Part shown: piece after piece, positions 41,375-50,358 of the stretch | Layout: each line of letters opens with the position of its first letter | Numbering within the stretch: the first letter of the stretch is position 1 | Origin: Actinomycetes bacterium | Lineage (GTDB): Bacteria; Actinomycetota; Acidimicrobiia; Acidimicrobiales; GCA-2861595 | Direction: 5' to 3' | DNA length: 61,420 bases | NCBI GenBank assembly: GCA_023264975.1 | Contig: JAHFUS010000014.1 | Location: forward strand, 1 to 61,420 | Position numbers and translations under genes: made by a program | Notes under the pieces: generated by a model | Databases searched by the model: none | Told to the model about the DNA's origin: nothing | The model's input: the letters and a program-made list of their open reading frames with translations, nothing else

Positions 41375-41380
41375 TAGTCT
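41375..41380 (+). promoter_or_regulatory. -10-like TAGTCT before the L,D-transpeptidase gene
   Basis: TAGTCT lies 8 bases before ATG 41389, matching the leaderless pattern elsewhere in the window. No ribosome-binding site precedes this ATG. Confidence 0.5.
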
Positions 41381-41388
41381 GCCCCACC

Positions 41389-42873
41389 ATGTCGCCCTTG
41401 CGCTATAGCCGCCTTTCGGCCCGCCGGGCGACCCTCGCCGCCGCTGTGTTCCTGGTGGCGGCGCTGACGGCGGCGGTGGCGACGAGCGCCCCGGCCGCGG
41501 CTGCCGGCACCGGCGCCGGCACCGGCGACGGCACGGTCCTGGCCTTCGGTTCGGCGGGCTTCCTCGGGGCCCCGGCCATTGACTCCCTCCGGCTCCCGGT
41601 GGTGGGGATGGCCGCCACAGCCACCGGCAACGGGTACTGGCTGGTGGCCTCGGACGGCGGGATCTTCAACTACGGCGACGCCACCTTCCTGGGCTCCACC
41701 GGCGCCCTCACCTTGCGCCGGCCCATCGTCGGCATCGCTGCGCCCGCGCCGCCGCCGCAGGCGGGGTACTGGCTGGTCGCCGCCGACGGCGGCATCTTCG
41801 CCTTCGGCGTGCCCTTCTTCGGATCGACCGGCGGCCTCGCCCTGCGCCAGCCGGTGGTGGGCATGGCGCCCACCCCTACCGGCAACGGGTACTGGATGGT
41901 GGCGCGCGACGGCGGGGTGTTCGCCTTCGGTGACGCTCCATTCCTCGGGTCCATGGGCGGCACCACCTTGAACCAGCCGGTCGTCGGTATGGCGGCCACG
42001 CCGTCGGGCCGGGGGTACTGGCTGGTGGCGGCGGACGGCGGCCTGTTCTCGTTCGGCGACGCCCGCTTCCTCGGGTCGGCCGCCGGCCAGAGCCTGGCCC
42101 GCCCGGTCACGTCGATGACCTCCACCGTGAGCGGCGACGGCTACATCCTGGCCGCTGGCGACGGCGCCACCTTCGCCTTCGGCGACGCCGTGGTTGCCGG
42201 CTCGGGCACCGGCAGCCTGGCGCCCGGCACGTCGGTCGTGGCGATTGCCGGCCACCCCGGCGACGGGTACTGGCTGGCCGCCGGTCGCCCGACGCTCATG
42301 CTCGGGGCGGTGGGCCCAGGCGTGGAGAACCTCCAGAAGCGGCTGCTCGCCCTTGGTTACTGGGGCGTCGTCGACGGCAGGTACGGCACCCTCACCACGC
42401 AGCAGGTCTATGCCTTCCAGAAGGCCAACGGCCTGCCTCGCGACGGCGTCCTCGACGGCGCCGAACTCGGCGTCCTCGAGCGGGCTGCCCGGGTGGTGCC
42501 CCGTCTGAACAGCGGCCGCCAGGTCGAGGTCGACAAGACCCGCCAGATCATCATCGTGTCGGTCGACGGCCAGACGGAGTGGGTCTTCAACACCTCCACC
42601 GGCAACGGCAAGCCCTACGGCAACGGGGCCGTCGCCATCACCCCCGAGGGCCACTTCACCTTCTCCCGCCAGATCGACGGCTTGCGCATCTCCGCCCTCG
42701 GCGAGCTGTTCCGGCCGAAGTACTTCATCGGCGGCTACGCCATCCACGGCTCGCCCAGCGTGCCGGCCTTCCCCGCCTCGCACGGCTGCATCCGGGTCAC
42801 CAACGCCGCCATCAACTTCATCTGGGCCAACAACGTGATCCCGCTGGGGACGCCCGTCTGGGTCTATTCCTGA
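41389..42873 (+). CDS. Secreted L,D-transpeptidase (YkuD) with six GYW-FGDA repeats and a peptidoglycan-binding domain
   Basis: 494 aa. A signal peptide (about 1-39, AAALTAAVATSAPAAAA-like) is followed by six FGDA-type repeats (about 48-302). Next is a PG_binding_1 domain (VENLQKRLLALGYWGVVDGRYG). Last is a YkuD catalytic domain with H453 and the SHGCIRV motif, catalytic C467. It should form 3-3 crosslinks or attach proteins to peptidoglycan outside the membrane. The repeat domain opens with an FG strand and closes with a GYWLAAG strand, as a circularly closed propeller would. It converges on menE, 3 bases away. Confidence 0.9.
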   Translation: MSPLRYSRLSARRATLAAAVFLVAALTAAVATSAPAAAAGTGAGTGDGTVLAFGSAGFLGAPAIDSLRLPVVGMAATATGNGYWLVASDGGIFNYGDATFLGSTGALTLRRPIVGIAAPAPPPQAGYWLVAADGGIFAFGVPFFGSTGGLALRQPVVGMAPTPTGNGYWMVARDGGVFAFGDAPFLGSMGGTTLNQPVVGMAATPSGRGYWLVAADGGLFSFGDARFLGSAAGQSLARPVTSMTSTVSGDGYILAAGDGATFAFGDAVVAGSGTGSLAPGTSVVAIAGHPGDGYWLAAGRPTLMLGAVGPGVENLQKRLLALGYWGVVDGRYGTLTTQQVYAFQKANGLPRDGVLDGAELGVLERAARVVPRLNSGRQVEVDKTRQIIIVSVDGQTEWVFNTSTGNGKPYGNGAVAITPEGHFTFSRQIDGLRISALGELFRPKYFIGGYAIHGSPSVPAFPASHGCIRVTNAAINFIWANNVIPLGTPVWVYS

Positions 42874-42876
42874 CGA

Positions 42877-43941
42877 TCAGAGGCGCTCGTTCTCGAGGAG
42901 CCGGGCCCGGGCCACCTTGCCGCCGGGCGCCCGGGGGAGGGCGTCCACCAGCACCAGCTCCCGGGGGGCGGCGAAGGCCGGCCGCCGCTCTTTCACCCAA
43001 GCGCGCAAGGCGTCGAGGGTGGGCACGGCGGCGGGGTCGGCCGGCACCACCACGGCCACCACCAGCGCCCCCCACTCGGGATCGGCCCGGCCCGTCACGG
43101 CCACGTCGGCCACCGCCGGGTGGGAGCGCAGGACGTCCTCCACGTCGGCCGGCCACACGTTCTCCCCGCCGGAGACGATGAGGTCCCCCTGGCGGCCCCG
43201 CACGACGACTCGCCCGTCGTCGGCCACCGTGCCCACGTCCCCCGTGGCCAACCAACCCTCGGCGTCCTTGGGGTCGGTGCCGTCCCGGTAGCAGCGCAGG
43301 AGGCCGGGCCCCCGCACCAGCAGCCGTCCGTCGTCCTCCGTGCGCACGTCCACGCCGTCGAGCGGGACGCCGTCGTACACCACGCCGCCGCCCGTCTCCG
43401 TCATCCCGTAGGTGTGCACCACGTTCGCTTCACGGATGCGCCAGTCGGCCGACCCGCCCGCCAGCACCGCCCGGTACGCCGACGTGTCCACCCGGTCCAG
43501 CAGTGTGGGCACGAGCGCCACGAGGGTGGCGGCCACCGACGAGTCGAACGACGGGAGCACGGTGAGCGGCGTGCCGGTGAGCACCGCCCGCACGACCACG
43601 CCCAGCCCGCCCACGTGCGACAGGGGGAGGCAGGCGAGCCACCGGTCGGTGCCCGGGTCCACGCGGAGCCGGGTCGACACGGCGGCGGCCGCCGCTGCCA
43701 AGGCGTCGTGGGTCAGCACCACGCCCTTGGGCGTGCCGGTCGAGCCGCTGGTGGCCACGACCAGGGCGTCGCCCTCCTCCACCGCCAGGCCGGCGCCCAG
43801 CGCCTCGATCACGGCGGCCCTGGCGGGCGCCGGCAGCCGGGGGTCGATCGGGAGCACGGCGTCGCCCCGGTCCCACGCCCGCTGCAGCTCGGATACGAAG
43901 CGCTCGCTGCCTTCGGCCTCGATGGCGACCAGCGAGGGCAC
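42877..43941 (-). CDS. menE: O-succinylbenzoate-CoA ligase MenE
   Basis: Acyl-adenylating enzyme of menaquinone synthesis making OSB-CoA. 354 aa, the short form seen in actinobacteria. Motifs: [29 protein letters not shown], and the C-terminal PGGKVAR with the catalytic lysine. Start GTG 43941, preceded 6 bases away by TACCCT. The assignment to OSB rather than another acid rests mainly on the adjacent menB and menA. Divergent from menB with only 21 bases between the start codons. Confidence 0.87.
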   Translation of the reverse strand: MPSLVAIEAEGSERFVSELQRAWDRGDAVLPIDPRLPAPARAAVIEALGAGLAVEEGDALVVATSGSTGTPKGVVLTHDALAAAAAAVSTRLRVDPGTDRWLACLPLSHVGGLGVVVRAVLTGTPLTVLPSFDSSVAATLVALVPTLLDRVDTSAYRAVLAGGSADWRIREANVVHTYGMTETGGGVVYDGVPLDGVDVRTEDDGRLLVRGPGLLRCYRDGTDPKDAEGWLATGDVGTVADDGRVVVRGRQGDLIVSGGENVWPADVEDVLRSHPAVADVAVTGRADPEWGALVVAVVVPADPAAVPTLDALRAWVKERRPAFAAPRELVLVDALPRAPGGKVARARLLENERL

Positions 43942-43946
43942 GCCGG

Positions 43947-43953
43947 TAGGGTA
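43947..43953. promoter_or_regulatory. Overlapping divergent -10 elements between menE and menB
   Basis: TAGGGTA reads TAGGGT on the plus strand (43947-43952, 10 bases before the menB ATG) and TACCCT on the minus strand (43953-43948, 6 bases before the menE GTG). The near symmetry suggests one bidirectional promoter. Confidence 0.5.
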
Positions 43954-43962
43954 GCGGCGCCC

Positions 43963-44820
43963 ATGAGTCACACTCCGAACGGCTCCGCGCTGCCCGCTTG
44001 GGAGGCCTCCGGCACGTGGACCGACATCCGCTACGCCACGGCCGAGGGCATAGCCAAGATCACCATCAACCGGCCCGAGGTGCGCAACGCCTTCCGGCCC
44101 CAGACGGTGAACGAATTGGCCAAGGCGTTCACGCTGGCCCAGGACGACCCCGACGTGGGCGTCATCATCCTCACCGGCGAGGGCCCGCTGGCCTTCTGCT
44201 CTGGTGGCGACCAGAAGGTGCGGGGCACCGACGGCTACATGGGCGACGACGACGTCGCCCAGCGGGGGATCGGGCGCCTCAACGTGCTCGACCTCCAGGT
44301 CCAGATCCGACGCTGCCCCAAACCGGTGGTGGCCATGGTGGCCGGCTACGCCATCGGCGGCGGGCACGTGCTGCACGTGGTGTGCGACCTCACCGTCGCC
44401 GCTGACAACGCCCGCTTCGGCCAGACCGGCCCCCGGGTCGGCTCGTTCGACGCCGGCTACGGCTCCGGCCTGCTGGCCCGCATCATCGGCCAGAAGAAGG
44501 CCCGCGAGATCTGGTTCCTGTGCCGCCAGTACGACGCCCAGGAGGCCCTCGACATGGGCCTGGTGAACACGGTCGTCCCCCTTGAGCGACTCGAGGAGGA
44601 GACCGTGCAGTGGTGCCGGGAGATGCTGCGCCTGTCGCCCCTGTCGCTGCGGGTGCTGAAGAGCGCCCTCAACGCGGCCGACGACGGCCTCGCCGGCCTC
44701 CAGCAGCTGGCCGGCGACGCCACCCTCCTCTACTACATGGGCGAGGAGGCCCAGGAGGGCCGCAACGCCTACGTGGAGAAGCGGCCGCCGGACTTCTCGC
44801 AGTTCCCCCGCCGCCCCTGA
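43963..44820 (+). CDS. menB: 1,4-dihydroxy-2-naphthoyl-CoA synthase MenB
   Basis: Crotonase-fold enzyme that closes the second ring of menaquinone. 285 aa. The oxyanion-hole motif [10 protein letters not shown], the [13 protein letters not shown] segment, [15 protein letters not shown] and the C-terminal FSQFPRRP tail are all MenB-typical. ATG 43963 has no ribosome-binding site. Its TGA overlaps the menA ATG (ATGA), so menB and menA are coupled. Confidence 0.95.
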   Translation: MSHTPNGSALPAWEASGTWTDIRYATAEGIAKITINRPEVRNAFRPQTVNELAKAFTLAQDDPDVGVIILTGEGPLAFCSGGDQKVRGTDGYMGDDDVAQRGIGRLNVLDLQVQIRRCPKPVVAMVAGYAIGGGHVLHVVCDLTVAADNARFGQTGPRVGSFDAGYGSGLLARIIGQKKAREIWFLCRQYDAQEALDMGLVNTVVPLERLEEETVQWCREMLRLSPLSLRVLKSALNAADDGLAGLQQLAGDATLLYYMGEEAQEGRNAYVEKRPPDFSQFPRRP

Positions 44821-45680
44821 TGACCTCGCGGTGGGTGCTCGGGGCCCGGCCCCGCACCCTGCCGGCGGCGGTGGTTCCCGTGCTGGTGGGGACGGCCGTG
44901 GCTTCGTCGCAGGGGGGCATCGTCGTGTGGCGGGCGGTGGCGGCCATGATCGTGTCGGTGGCCATCCAGGTCGCCACCAACTACGCCAACGACTACTCCG
45001 ACGGCGTGCGGGGCACCGACGAGGTGCGGGTCGGTCCCGTGCGCCTGGTGGCGGGTGGGCTGGCGCCGGCCAAGGCCGTGAAGCGGGCCGCCTTCGCAGC
45101 CTTCGGGGTGGCCGGGCTGTTCGGCCTCGCCCTCGCCGTCGCCGTGGGACCCGAGCTGGTGGTGGTGGGGGCGGCCAGCCTGGCCGCAGGCTGGTTCTAC
45201 ACCGGCGGCTCCAGGCCCTACGGCTACGTGGGCCTCGGCGAGGTGGCAGTGTTCGTGTTCTTCGGCGTGGTGGCCACGGTGGGGTCCGCCTACGTCCACC
45301 TCGAGCACGTGAGCGGCCTGGCCGTGCTGGCGTCGGTGCCGATCGGGCTGCTCGCCACCGCCCTGCTGGTGGTCAACAACCTCCGCGACATCCCCACCGA
45401 CGCGGCGGCCGGGAAGAAGACCCTGGCCGTCCGCCTGGGCGACCGCTCGACGCGCGTGCTCTACGTGGGCTGCGTGGCCGGCGCCTTCGCGGTGCTGCCC
45501 CCGATCGCCCTGGCCCGGCCCGCCGCCCTGCTCAGCTTCGTCACCCTCGTGCTCGCCCAACGGCCGGTGAAGGCGGTGCTGGGCGGGGTCAGCGGGCGCG
45601 ATCTCATCGGTGTGCTGGTCGCCACCGGCCAGGTGCAACTCGCCTTCGGGTTGATGCTGGCCCTGGGCATCGCCCTGTAA
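44820..45680 (+). CDS. menA: 1,4-dihydroxy-2-naphthoate polyprenyltransferase MenA
   Basis: Membrane UbiA-family prenyltransferase that makes demethylmenaquinone. 286 aa with about eight hydrophobic segments. The two Asp-rich Mg-diphosphate motifs are NYANDYSDGVRGTD and NNLRDIPTDAAAGK. The genes for earlier steps (menD, menC, menF) are not in this window. A long hairpin follows 52 bases after the stop. Confidence 0.93.
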   Translation: MTSRWVLGARPRTLPAAVVPVLVGTAVASSQGGIVVWRAVAAMIVSVAIQVATNYANDYSDGVRGTDEVRVGPVRLVAGGLAPAKAVKRAAFAAFGVAGLFGLALAVAVGPELVVVGAASLAAGWFYTGGSRPYGYVGLGEVAVFVFFGVVATVGSAYVHLEHVSGLAVLASVPIGLLATALLVVNNLRDIPTDAAAGKKTLAVRLGDRSTRVLYVGCVAGAFAVLPPIALARPAALLSFVTLVLAQRPVKAVLGGVSGRDLIGVLVATGQVQLAFGLMLALGIAL

Positions 45681-45732
45681 GCCCGAGGGAAGGACGACCA
45701 GGGCACGCCCCGGGAAGCGACCCGGACGCGAA

Positions 45733-45766
45733 CTCGGGTGCCTGAGCAGGAGCCCGGGCACCCGAG
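45733..45766. terminator. Probable bidirectional terminator after menA
   Basis: CTCGGGTGCC (45733-45742) and GGCACCCGAG (45757-45766) form a perfect 10-bp stem with a 14-base loop, between convergent menA and the small minus-strand frame. No T-run. Confidence 0.55.
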
Positions 45767-45785
45767 ATGCGTACGGTTGGTCAAG

Positions 45786-45989
45786 CTACGGCTGCTTGGT
45801 GACCTGGGCCTTGGCCGTCTCGACCCGCTTGCGGCGGGAGTCCTTGGCCACGATGGCGGAGCTGGCGACGGCGAGCGCCACGCCGAGCAGGATCATCGGT
45901 GCGAGCCACGGCGAGGTGTCGCTCGATGAGCTGGCGTTCGTCGTGAGGGCGACGGCCGGCTTGTCGGCCACCCGGGGCGCACGTACCAC
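45786..45989 (-). pseudogene. C-terminal remnant of a surface protein, or a 67-aa single-span protein
   Basis: From GTG 45989 the frame encodes 67 aa with one membrane helix (WLAPMILLGVALAVASSAIVA) and a basic tail (KDSRRKRVETAK), a membrane-anchor layout. Upstream in the same frame, to about 46092, it continues as an Ala/Pro-rich linker typical of long secreted proteins, then meets an in-frame TGA. This suggests the last part of a larger anchored protein whose N-terminal part is lost. A genuine small protein starting at the GTG cannot be excluded. It is divergent from the large gene at 46097. Confidence 0.5.
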
Positions 45990-46096
45990 CTCGGGAGCCG
46001 GCGCGACGACCGGGGCCTGTGGTGCGGGCGCAGCGGCGACGGCAGGGGCGGGCGTGGCCGGCCCGGGCGTCGAAGGAGCGACGGGAGCAGCGGCGG

Positions 46097-48784
46097 ATGA
46101 TCACTGCCAGGACAACAGGACGGGTACGGGCGCTGGCCGTCTGTGCCGCCGTGCTCGGAGCGGCCACCGTGCTGGCGCCCAGCACGGTGGCCGCCCAGTC
46201 GAAGGCAGGCACGACCGCGACGCGGCCGAGCCACCTCGGCGGCGGCCTGCGGGAGGTGGGCAGGAGCGACCTCGGGGGCAAGGGCCTCAACGGTGAGCTG
46301 GCCGTGGTGGGAACGACGGCCGTCGTGGCCGCCGGCCTCAACGCCAGCGGCTCGTCGCACGCCGGCTTCTACAATCCGATCAACTGCCCGGACGTGTCGG
46401 TGAAGGTGGTGGACCTGTCCGACCCGGCTGCGCCCAAGGTCGTCTCCACCATCCCGCTGCCGGCCGGCGTGGTGGCCCTCGACGTGGCCGCGCTGCGGGT
46501 CAGCACGCCGGCGTTCAAGGGCGACCTGGCCGCCCTTGCCCTCGGTACGTGCAGCGCCGCCGGCAACGGCATCGAGAAGGGCGTGCAGTACTACGACATC
46601 ACCAACCCGGCCTCGCCGGCGCTCCTCGGGCGCTACCAGGCCGGCTCCGACAACGTGCCCCCAGCCGCCGGTCCGTGCAGCGCGGCCGCCCCCACCCGCT
46701 GCGCCGCGTCGCAGCACACGGTGCAGCTCGTGGCCCGGGCCGACGGGCGCGTCCTGTCCCTGTCGAGCAACCCGGGCGGCACCACCGCCCCCTCCGGCGA
46801 CCTTCGCATCGTCGAGGTCACCGATCCCCGGGCCCCCGTCCAGATCAGCGCCTTCCCGGCGCTGGCCCAGCGGCCCACCGCCGGCGGCGGGTTCTTCTCG
46901 CCCAACGGCTGCCGCTCCTTCTATATGGGCCACGACGGCGCGGCCAACGCCGACGGCACCAGGGCCCTGCTCGCCTACCTCGACGAGGGTGTCTTCTCGG
47001 CCGACCTGACCAACCCGGCCGCACCCACGCTGGCAGGCCGGTTCGAGTACCCGAAGGAGCGCACGCTGGAAGCGGGCGCCGGGTACGTGGCCTGGGCCGA
47101 GTTCGCCGGCCGCCAGCTCGGACTGGTGTCGGAGGAGGACTGGATCGCCCCCAACTCGACGGTCCGCATCGACTCGCCCGCCACCCTCGCCGGTTCGAAG
47201 TTCGCGTGCGAGGCCATGTTCACGCTCTACGACCCCGAGAACACGGCGCAGGTCTACCGCAAGCCCAACAGCCAGCTCCCCGGCGAGATGGTCTACGTCG
47301 GCCGGGGCTGCCCGGTGGCCGGCTCCGTCACCGACCCCCTGCTGGCCAACCCGCAGGCCAAGATCGCCGTGGTCGAGCGCAACCCGTCCGTGCAGACAGG
47401 CCTGAGCACGGGCATCTGCTCGTTCAGCGACCGGGTGCTGCGGGCCCAGCAGGCGGGCGCCACCGGCGTCATCTTCCTGGACTCCAGCACCTTCCCGTCC
47501 TTCTCCTCGGACGGTGTCCCCGCCGGCATCGACATCCCCGCCGTCATCATCGAGAAGCCGGACGCCGACGCTCTCCGCACGGTCCTGTGCCCCACCTACT
47601 CCGGTGGCGCGGGCGGCACCTGCACCGGTGGTCAGCAGGTCGCCGGCGCCATGGTGGACAAGGCCGGCGACTGGGGCGGCCTCCGGGTCCTCGACATGTC
47701 GAACCCGGCTACGCCCACCTCGACCGGAATCTACCGCACGCCCCGCTCGCAGGTGTTCCCGCCGCCGGACCTCGGCGTCTACTCCGTCCACCACGCCATC
47801 GCCAGGGGGAACCGTGCCTACGCAGCATGGAACTCCGACGGCGTCCGGGTGCTCGACCTCACCACCCCCACGCCCACCGAGATCGCCTCGTTCGTCCCGG
47901 CCGACACGGCGGACCCATCCGGGAGCGGGAACCTCCCGGCCAAGGCTTTCGTCACCGGCGTCGACACCATGCCGGGCTACGTCGTGATCTCCGACATCAA
48001 CTCAGGGCTCTACGTCCTCGAGTTCGGCGCCGGCTACTGGACGGCGGCCGCCGACGGTGGCGTCTTCGCGTTCGGCGCCTCCGACTTCTTCGGGTCCATG
48101 GGAGCCACCAAGCTCAATCAGCCCATCGTCGGACTGGCTCCCACGCCCACCGGCAAGGGCTACTGGCTGGTGGCCGCCGACGGCGGCATCTTCGCCTTCG
48201 GCGACGCCAGCTTCTTCGGCTCCACGGGAGCCATCAAGCTGAGCAGACCGATCGTGGGCATGACGCCCACGCCGTCGGGGCTCGGCTACTGGTTGGTGGC
48301 GGCGGACGGCGGCATCTTCGCCTTCGGCGACGCCCGCTTCCTCGGCTCCACCGGCGCCCTCGCCCTGAACTCGCCGATGGTGGGCATGAGCCCGACCCCA
48401 TCGGGCAGGGGCTACTGGCTGGTGGCGGCGGACGGCGGCATCTTCGCCTTCGGCGACGCCGCTTTCGTGGGGTCGACCGGCGCCACGCGCCTCAACCGTC
48501 CCATCGTCGGGATGGCGTCATCGGCCACCGGCAAGGGCTACTGGCTGGTGGCTTCGGACGGTGGGGTCTTCGCCTTCGGCGACGCCCGCTTCGCCGGGTC
48601 CACCGGTGCCATCAAGCTCAATTCGCCCATGGTGGGTCTCCAGGCCACCCCGACCGGCAAGGGCTACTGGATGACGGCGGCGGACGGCGGCATCTTTGCC
48701 TTCGGCGACGCCCTCTTCCTCGGCTCCACCGGCGCCATCAAGCTCAACTCACCGGTGGTGGGTCTGGGCGTGTTCCCGCGCTAG
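46097..48784 (+). CDS. Secreted LVIVD-repeat / PA-domain protein with six GYW-FGDA repeats
   Basis: 895 aa. A signal peptide (VRALAVCAAVLGAATVLAPSTVAA) is followed by LVIVD-type propeller repeats (VVDLSDPAAPKVV, YDITNPASPALLG, IVEVTDPRAPVQI, DLTNPAAPTLAG, VLDMSNPATPTS). A protease-associated-like insert lies near residues 400-510 (ICSFSDRVLRAQQAGATGVIFL). The C-terminal ~250 residues are six 42-residue repeats. No catalytic motif is seen, so binding or display at the surface is likely. Paired cysteines fit an extracytoplasmic protein. ATG 46097 fits the signal peptide. Its TAG shares a CTAG with the convergent tadG-like gene. Confidence 0.85.
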   Translation: MITARTTGRVRALAVCAAVLGAATVLAPSTVAAQSKAGTTATRPSHLGGGLREVGRSDLGGKGLNGELAVVGTTAVVAAGLNASGSSHAGFYNPINCPDVSVKVVDLSDPAAPKVVSTIPLPAGVVALDVAALRVSTPAFKGDLAALALGTCSAAGNGIEKGVQYYDITNPASPALLGRYQAGSDNVPPAAGPCSAAAPTRCAASQHTVQLVARADGRVLSLSSNPGGTTAPSGDLRIVEVTDPRAPVQISAFPALAQRPTAGGGFFSPNGCRSFYMGHDGAANADGTRALLAYLDEGVFSADLTNPAAPTLAGRFEYPKERTLEAGAGYVAWAEFAGRQLGLVSEEDWIAPNSTVRIDSPATLAGSKFACEAMFTLYDPENTAQVYRKPNSQLPGEMVYVGRGCPVAGSVTDPLLANPQAKIAVVERNPSVQTGLSTGICSFSDRVLRAQQAGATGVIFLDSSTFPSFSSDGVPAGIDIPAVIIEKPDADALRTVLCPTYSGGAGGTCTGGQQVAGAMVDKAGDWGGLRVLDMSNPATPTSTGIYRTPRSQVFPPPDLGVYSVHHAIARGNRAYAAWNSDGVRVLDLTTPTPTEIASFVPADTADPSGSGNLPAKAFVTGVDTMPGYVVISDINSGLYVLEFGAGYWTAAADGGVFAFGASDFFGSMGATKLNQPIVGLAPTPTGKGYWLVAADGGIFAFGDASFFGSTGAIKLSRPIVGMTPTPSGLGYWLVAADGGIFAFGDARFLGSTGALALNSPMVGMSPTPSGRGYWLVAADGGIFAFGDAAFVGSTGATRLNRPIVGMASSATGKGYWLVASDGGVFAFGDARFAGSTGAIKLNSPMVGLQATPTGKGYWMTAADGGIFAFGDALFLGSTGAIKLNSPVVGLGVFPR
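48025..48781 (+). repeat. Six 126-bp coding repeats (GYW-FGDA modules)
   Basis: Tandem in-frame 42-codon units, each with GYWLVA, DGGIFAFGDA and GSTGA blocks. The same unit occurs at about 41530-42294 (six, L,D-transpeptidase), 29937-30323 (three, minus) and 61062-61300 (two). The DNA is similar enough between units to allow recombination. Confidence 0.85.
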
Positions 48785-49278
48785 CGCTGGCGCCCGCAGA
48801 CGGCCCCGGCCACGCCGGCCGGGGACCCGTCATTGCGGACGGCGGTGGCCACCGCCTGTCCGGTGATGGTGCGGCCACGGGCGGCGCCCGGGATGGCCTT
48901 GGCGAAGATGTAGTCCACCTGCCCGGTGATGGTGACGCACACCCGGTCTGCGGCGACATCGGTGTTCGTGCTCACGTCGTGCACCCCCTGGACCCGCCGG
49001 GCGGCAACGGCGGCATCGGCGATGGCGCCGGCGTGGGCAGCGTCGAGCACGATCCTTCCCGGCTCCCGGCCGCTGTAGAAGGCGTCGTCGGACACGCTGG
49101 CGCCGGCTGCGTCGTTGGCCGCCGCGGCGGCGGCGGCGGAGAGCTCGCGTTGGGCCAGGAAGGCGATCGAGAAGTCGACGGCGATGGCCCCCAGCACGAA
49201 CAGCACGAGCACCGCTGCGGGCACGAGCATGAGGACCGATCCCCGTTCGCCCCGGGGTGGGGGAGCGGTCGTCAACAC
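48781..49278 (-). CDS. TadG/TadE-like pilus assembly protein
   Basis: 165 aa from GTG 49278, which overlaps the preceding gene. The N-terminal RGERGSVLMLVPAAVLVLFVLGAIAVDFSIAF is a pilin-like membrane helix as in TadE/F/G and Flp-associated pseudopilins. The rest is extracytoplasmic, with two cysteines (VCVTITG, AVCGRQR). Last gene of the Tad operon; the longer upstream frame is a shadow. Confidence 0.72.
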   Translation of the reverse strand: MLTTAPPPRGERGSVLMLVPAAVLVLFVLGAIAVDFSIAFLAQRELSAAAAAAANDAAGASVSDDAFYSGREPGRIVLDAAHAGAIADAAVAARRVQGVHDVSTNTDVAADRVCVTITGQVDYIFAKAIPGAARGRTITGQAVATAVRNDGSPAGVAGAVCGRQR

Positions 49279-49730
49279 GTGGCCGTGCCTGCCAGGCCGC
49301 TGCGGTAGGGGTCGATGACCTCCGAGTGCCGAGACGTCACCGTGATGCCATTGCCGGCCTGGCCGAGAAGCGGGATGGCGATGAGGGGGACCTCGTAGGA
49401 GACCTCCACGGTGATCCGCCGGCACCGGCCGTACGCACCGTCGACCGGGGGAACGGTCGTGCGCTCCCACCGCCGGCCGTGGGCCAGGATCGCCTCCCTG
49501 GCGGCGTTCTCGGCAGCCGGGCCGGCGGCCGCCTCGGACGAAGCCTCCACGTACGTCCGGGCCGCCTCCCTGGCGGCCGAAGTCGTGGCCAGCTTGGCGT
49601 CGATGACGCCCCAGGCGTTGGCGACCACCAGGGTGCCGAACACGAAGATGAGGACACCGAAGACCAGTCCCTCGATGCCGCCCACCTGCCCGCGCTCGTT
49701 CCGGCGCACCTGCCCGCCACTGCCGCTCAT
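49272..49730 (-). CDS. TadE/TadF-like pseudopilin
   Basis: 152 aa. An N-terminal RNERGQVGGIEGLVFGVLIFVFGTLVV helix resembles the TadE-type prepilin region; then an Ala-rich helical segment (SAAREAARTYVEASSEAAAG) and a beta-rich part with C-terminal Cys. ATG overlaps the previous stop (ATGA) and the end overlaps the next gene, so it is firmly in the Tad operon. Confidence 0.75.
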   Translation of the reverse strand: MSGSGGQVRRNERGQVGGIEGLVFGVLIFVFGTLVVANAWGVIDAKLATTSAAREAARTYVEASSEAAAGPAAENAAREAILAHGRRWERTTVPPVDGAYGRCRRITVEVSYEVPLIAIPLLGQAGNGITVTSRHSEVIDPYRSGLAGTATC

Positions 49731-50122
49731 CGCAGCTTCTCCACCCGCACCGTCACGGTGCGCACGATGTCGCCGAGGACCGGACCGGTGAGGACGGTCG
49801 AGAGGAACGACGGTCGCTGCGCCCGGGCCCGGAGCTTCACGACGTCGGGGGTGGTGCCGCTCCAGTCGAACGTCACCGTCCTGCCGTAGTCGCCCAGCTG
49901 CGACCGGGCATTGGCTTCGGCCACCGCGACGGCCGCGGCGCCCCCGTCTGAGCCGGCCACCGCCTTCGCCGCGTCGTAGGTGGCGGCGTTGACGACCGAA
50001 CTGGCGTACAGGCCCACCAGGACCTGCACGGCGAACAGCATGAGCAGCAGGAACACGCCGGCGCCGAGGATGGTGCCGAGGGCGCCCGACCCGTGCTCGC
50101 CGCGGTGGCCGGGCCGTCGCAC
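49727..50122 (-). CDS. TadE-like pseudopilin
   Basis: 131 aa. GEHGSGALGTILGAGVFLLLMLFAVQVLVGLYASSVVNAATYDAAK is the TadE-type hydrophobic N-terminus followed by the conserved Ala/Tyr helix. GTG 50122 is 4 bases after the small pilin stop. Minor pilins of this type are needed to assemble Flp pili. Confidence 0.75.
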   Translation of the reverse strand: MRRPGHRGEHGSGALGTILGAGVFLLLMLFAVQVLVGLYASSVVNAATYDAAKAVAGSDGGAAAVAVAEANARSQLGDYGRTVTFDWSGTTPDVVKLRARAQRPSFLSTVLTGPVLGDIVRTVTVRVEKLR

Positions 50123-50126
50123 CGCG

Positions 50127-50345
50127 CTACTTGATCTGGTCGATCTGGTCGTTGACCTTGGTGTTCGACTTGGTGAGGGTCTCCTTGAACAGCACCCACA
50201 TCACCACGCCGAGGAACGCCATCACCAGCACCGCTATCGCAGCCGAGATCACTCCCTCGCCGCTCTCGTCCTTGATGATCCGGCCGTACAGGACGGAGCG
50301 GGCCGTCCGTTGCCAGACAAACGCAAACAGGGCCAGGTCGCTCAT
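50127..50345 (-). CDS. Small Flp-like pilin
   Basis: 72 aa. A 33-residue leader ending DESGEG is followed by one hydrophobic helix (VISAAIAVLVMAFLGVVMWVLF) and a short polar tail. This is a type IVb pilin layout; processing after the Gly is inferred. It lacks the Glu at +5 of classical Flp. ATG 50345 has a perfect AGGAGG 4 bases upstream, the best ribosome-binding site in this operon, as expected for the abundant major subunit. Confidence 0.72.
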   Translation of the reverse strand: MSDLALFAFVWQRTARSVLYGRIIKDESGEGVISAAIAVLVMAFLGVVMWVLFKETLTKSNTKVNDQIDQIK

Positions 50346-50358
50346 CGTGCCTCCTTCT

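Noticed and set aside
48025-48781. CRISPR array or DNA-level satellite
   Set aside because: The periodicity is 126 bp and fully explained by 42-codon protein repeats; no conserved short repeats with unique spacers.
46549-49308. 919-aa plus-strand frame overlapping the LVIVD protein
   Set aside because: Same strand, other frame; Arg-rich, no domain. The signal peptide and repeats are in the 46097 frame.
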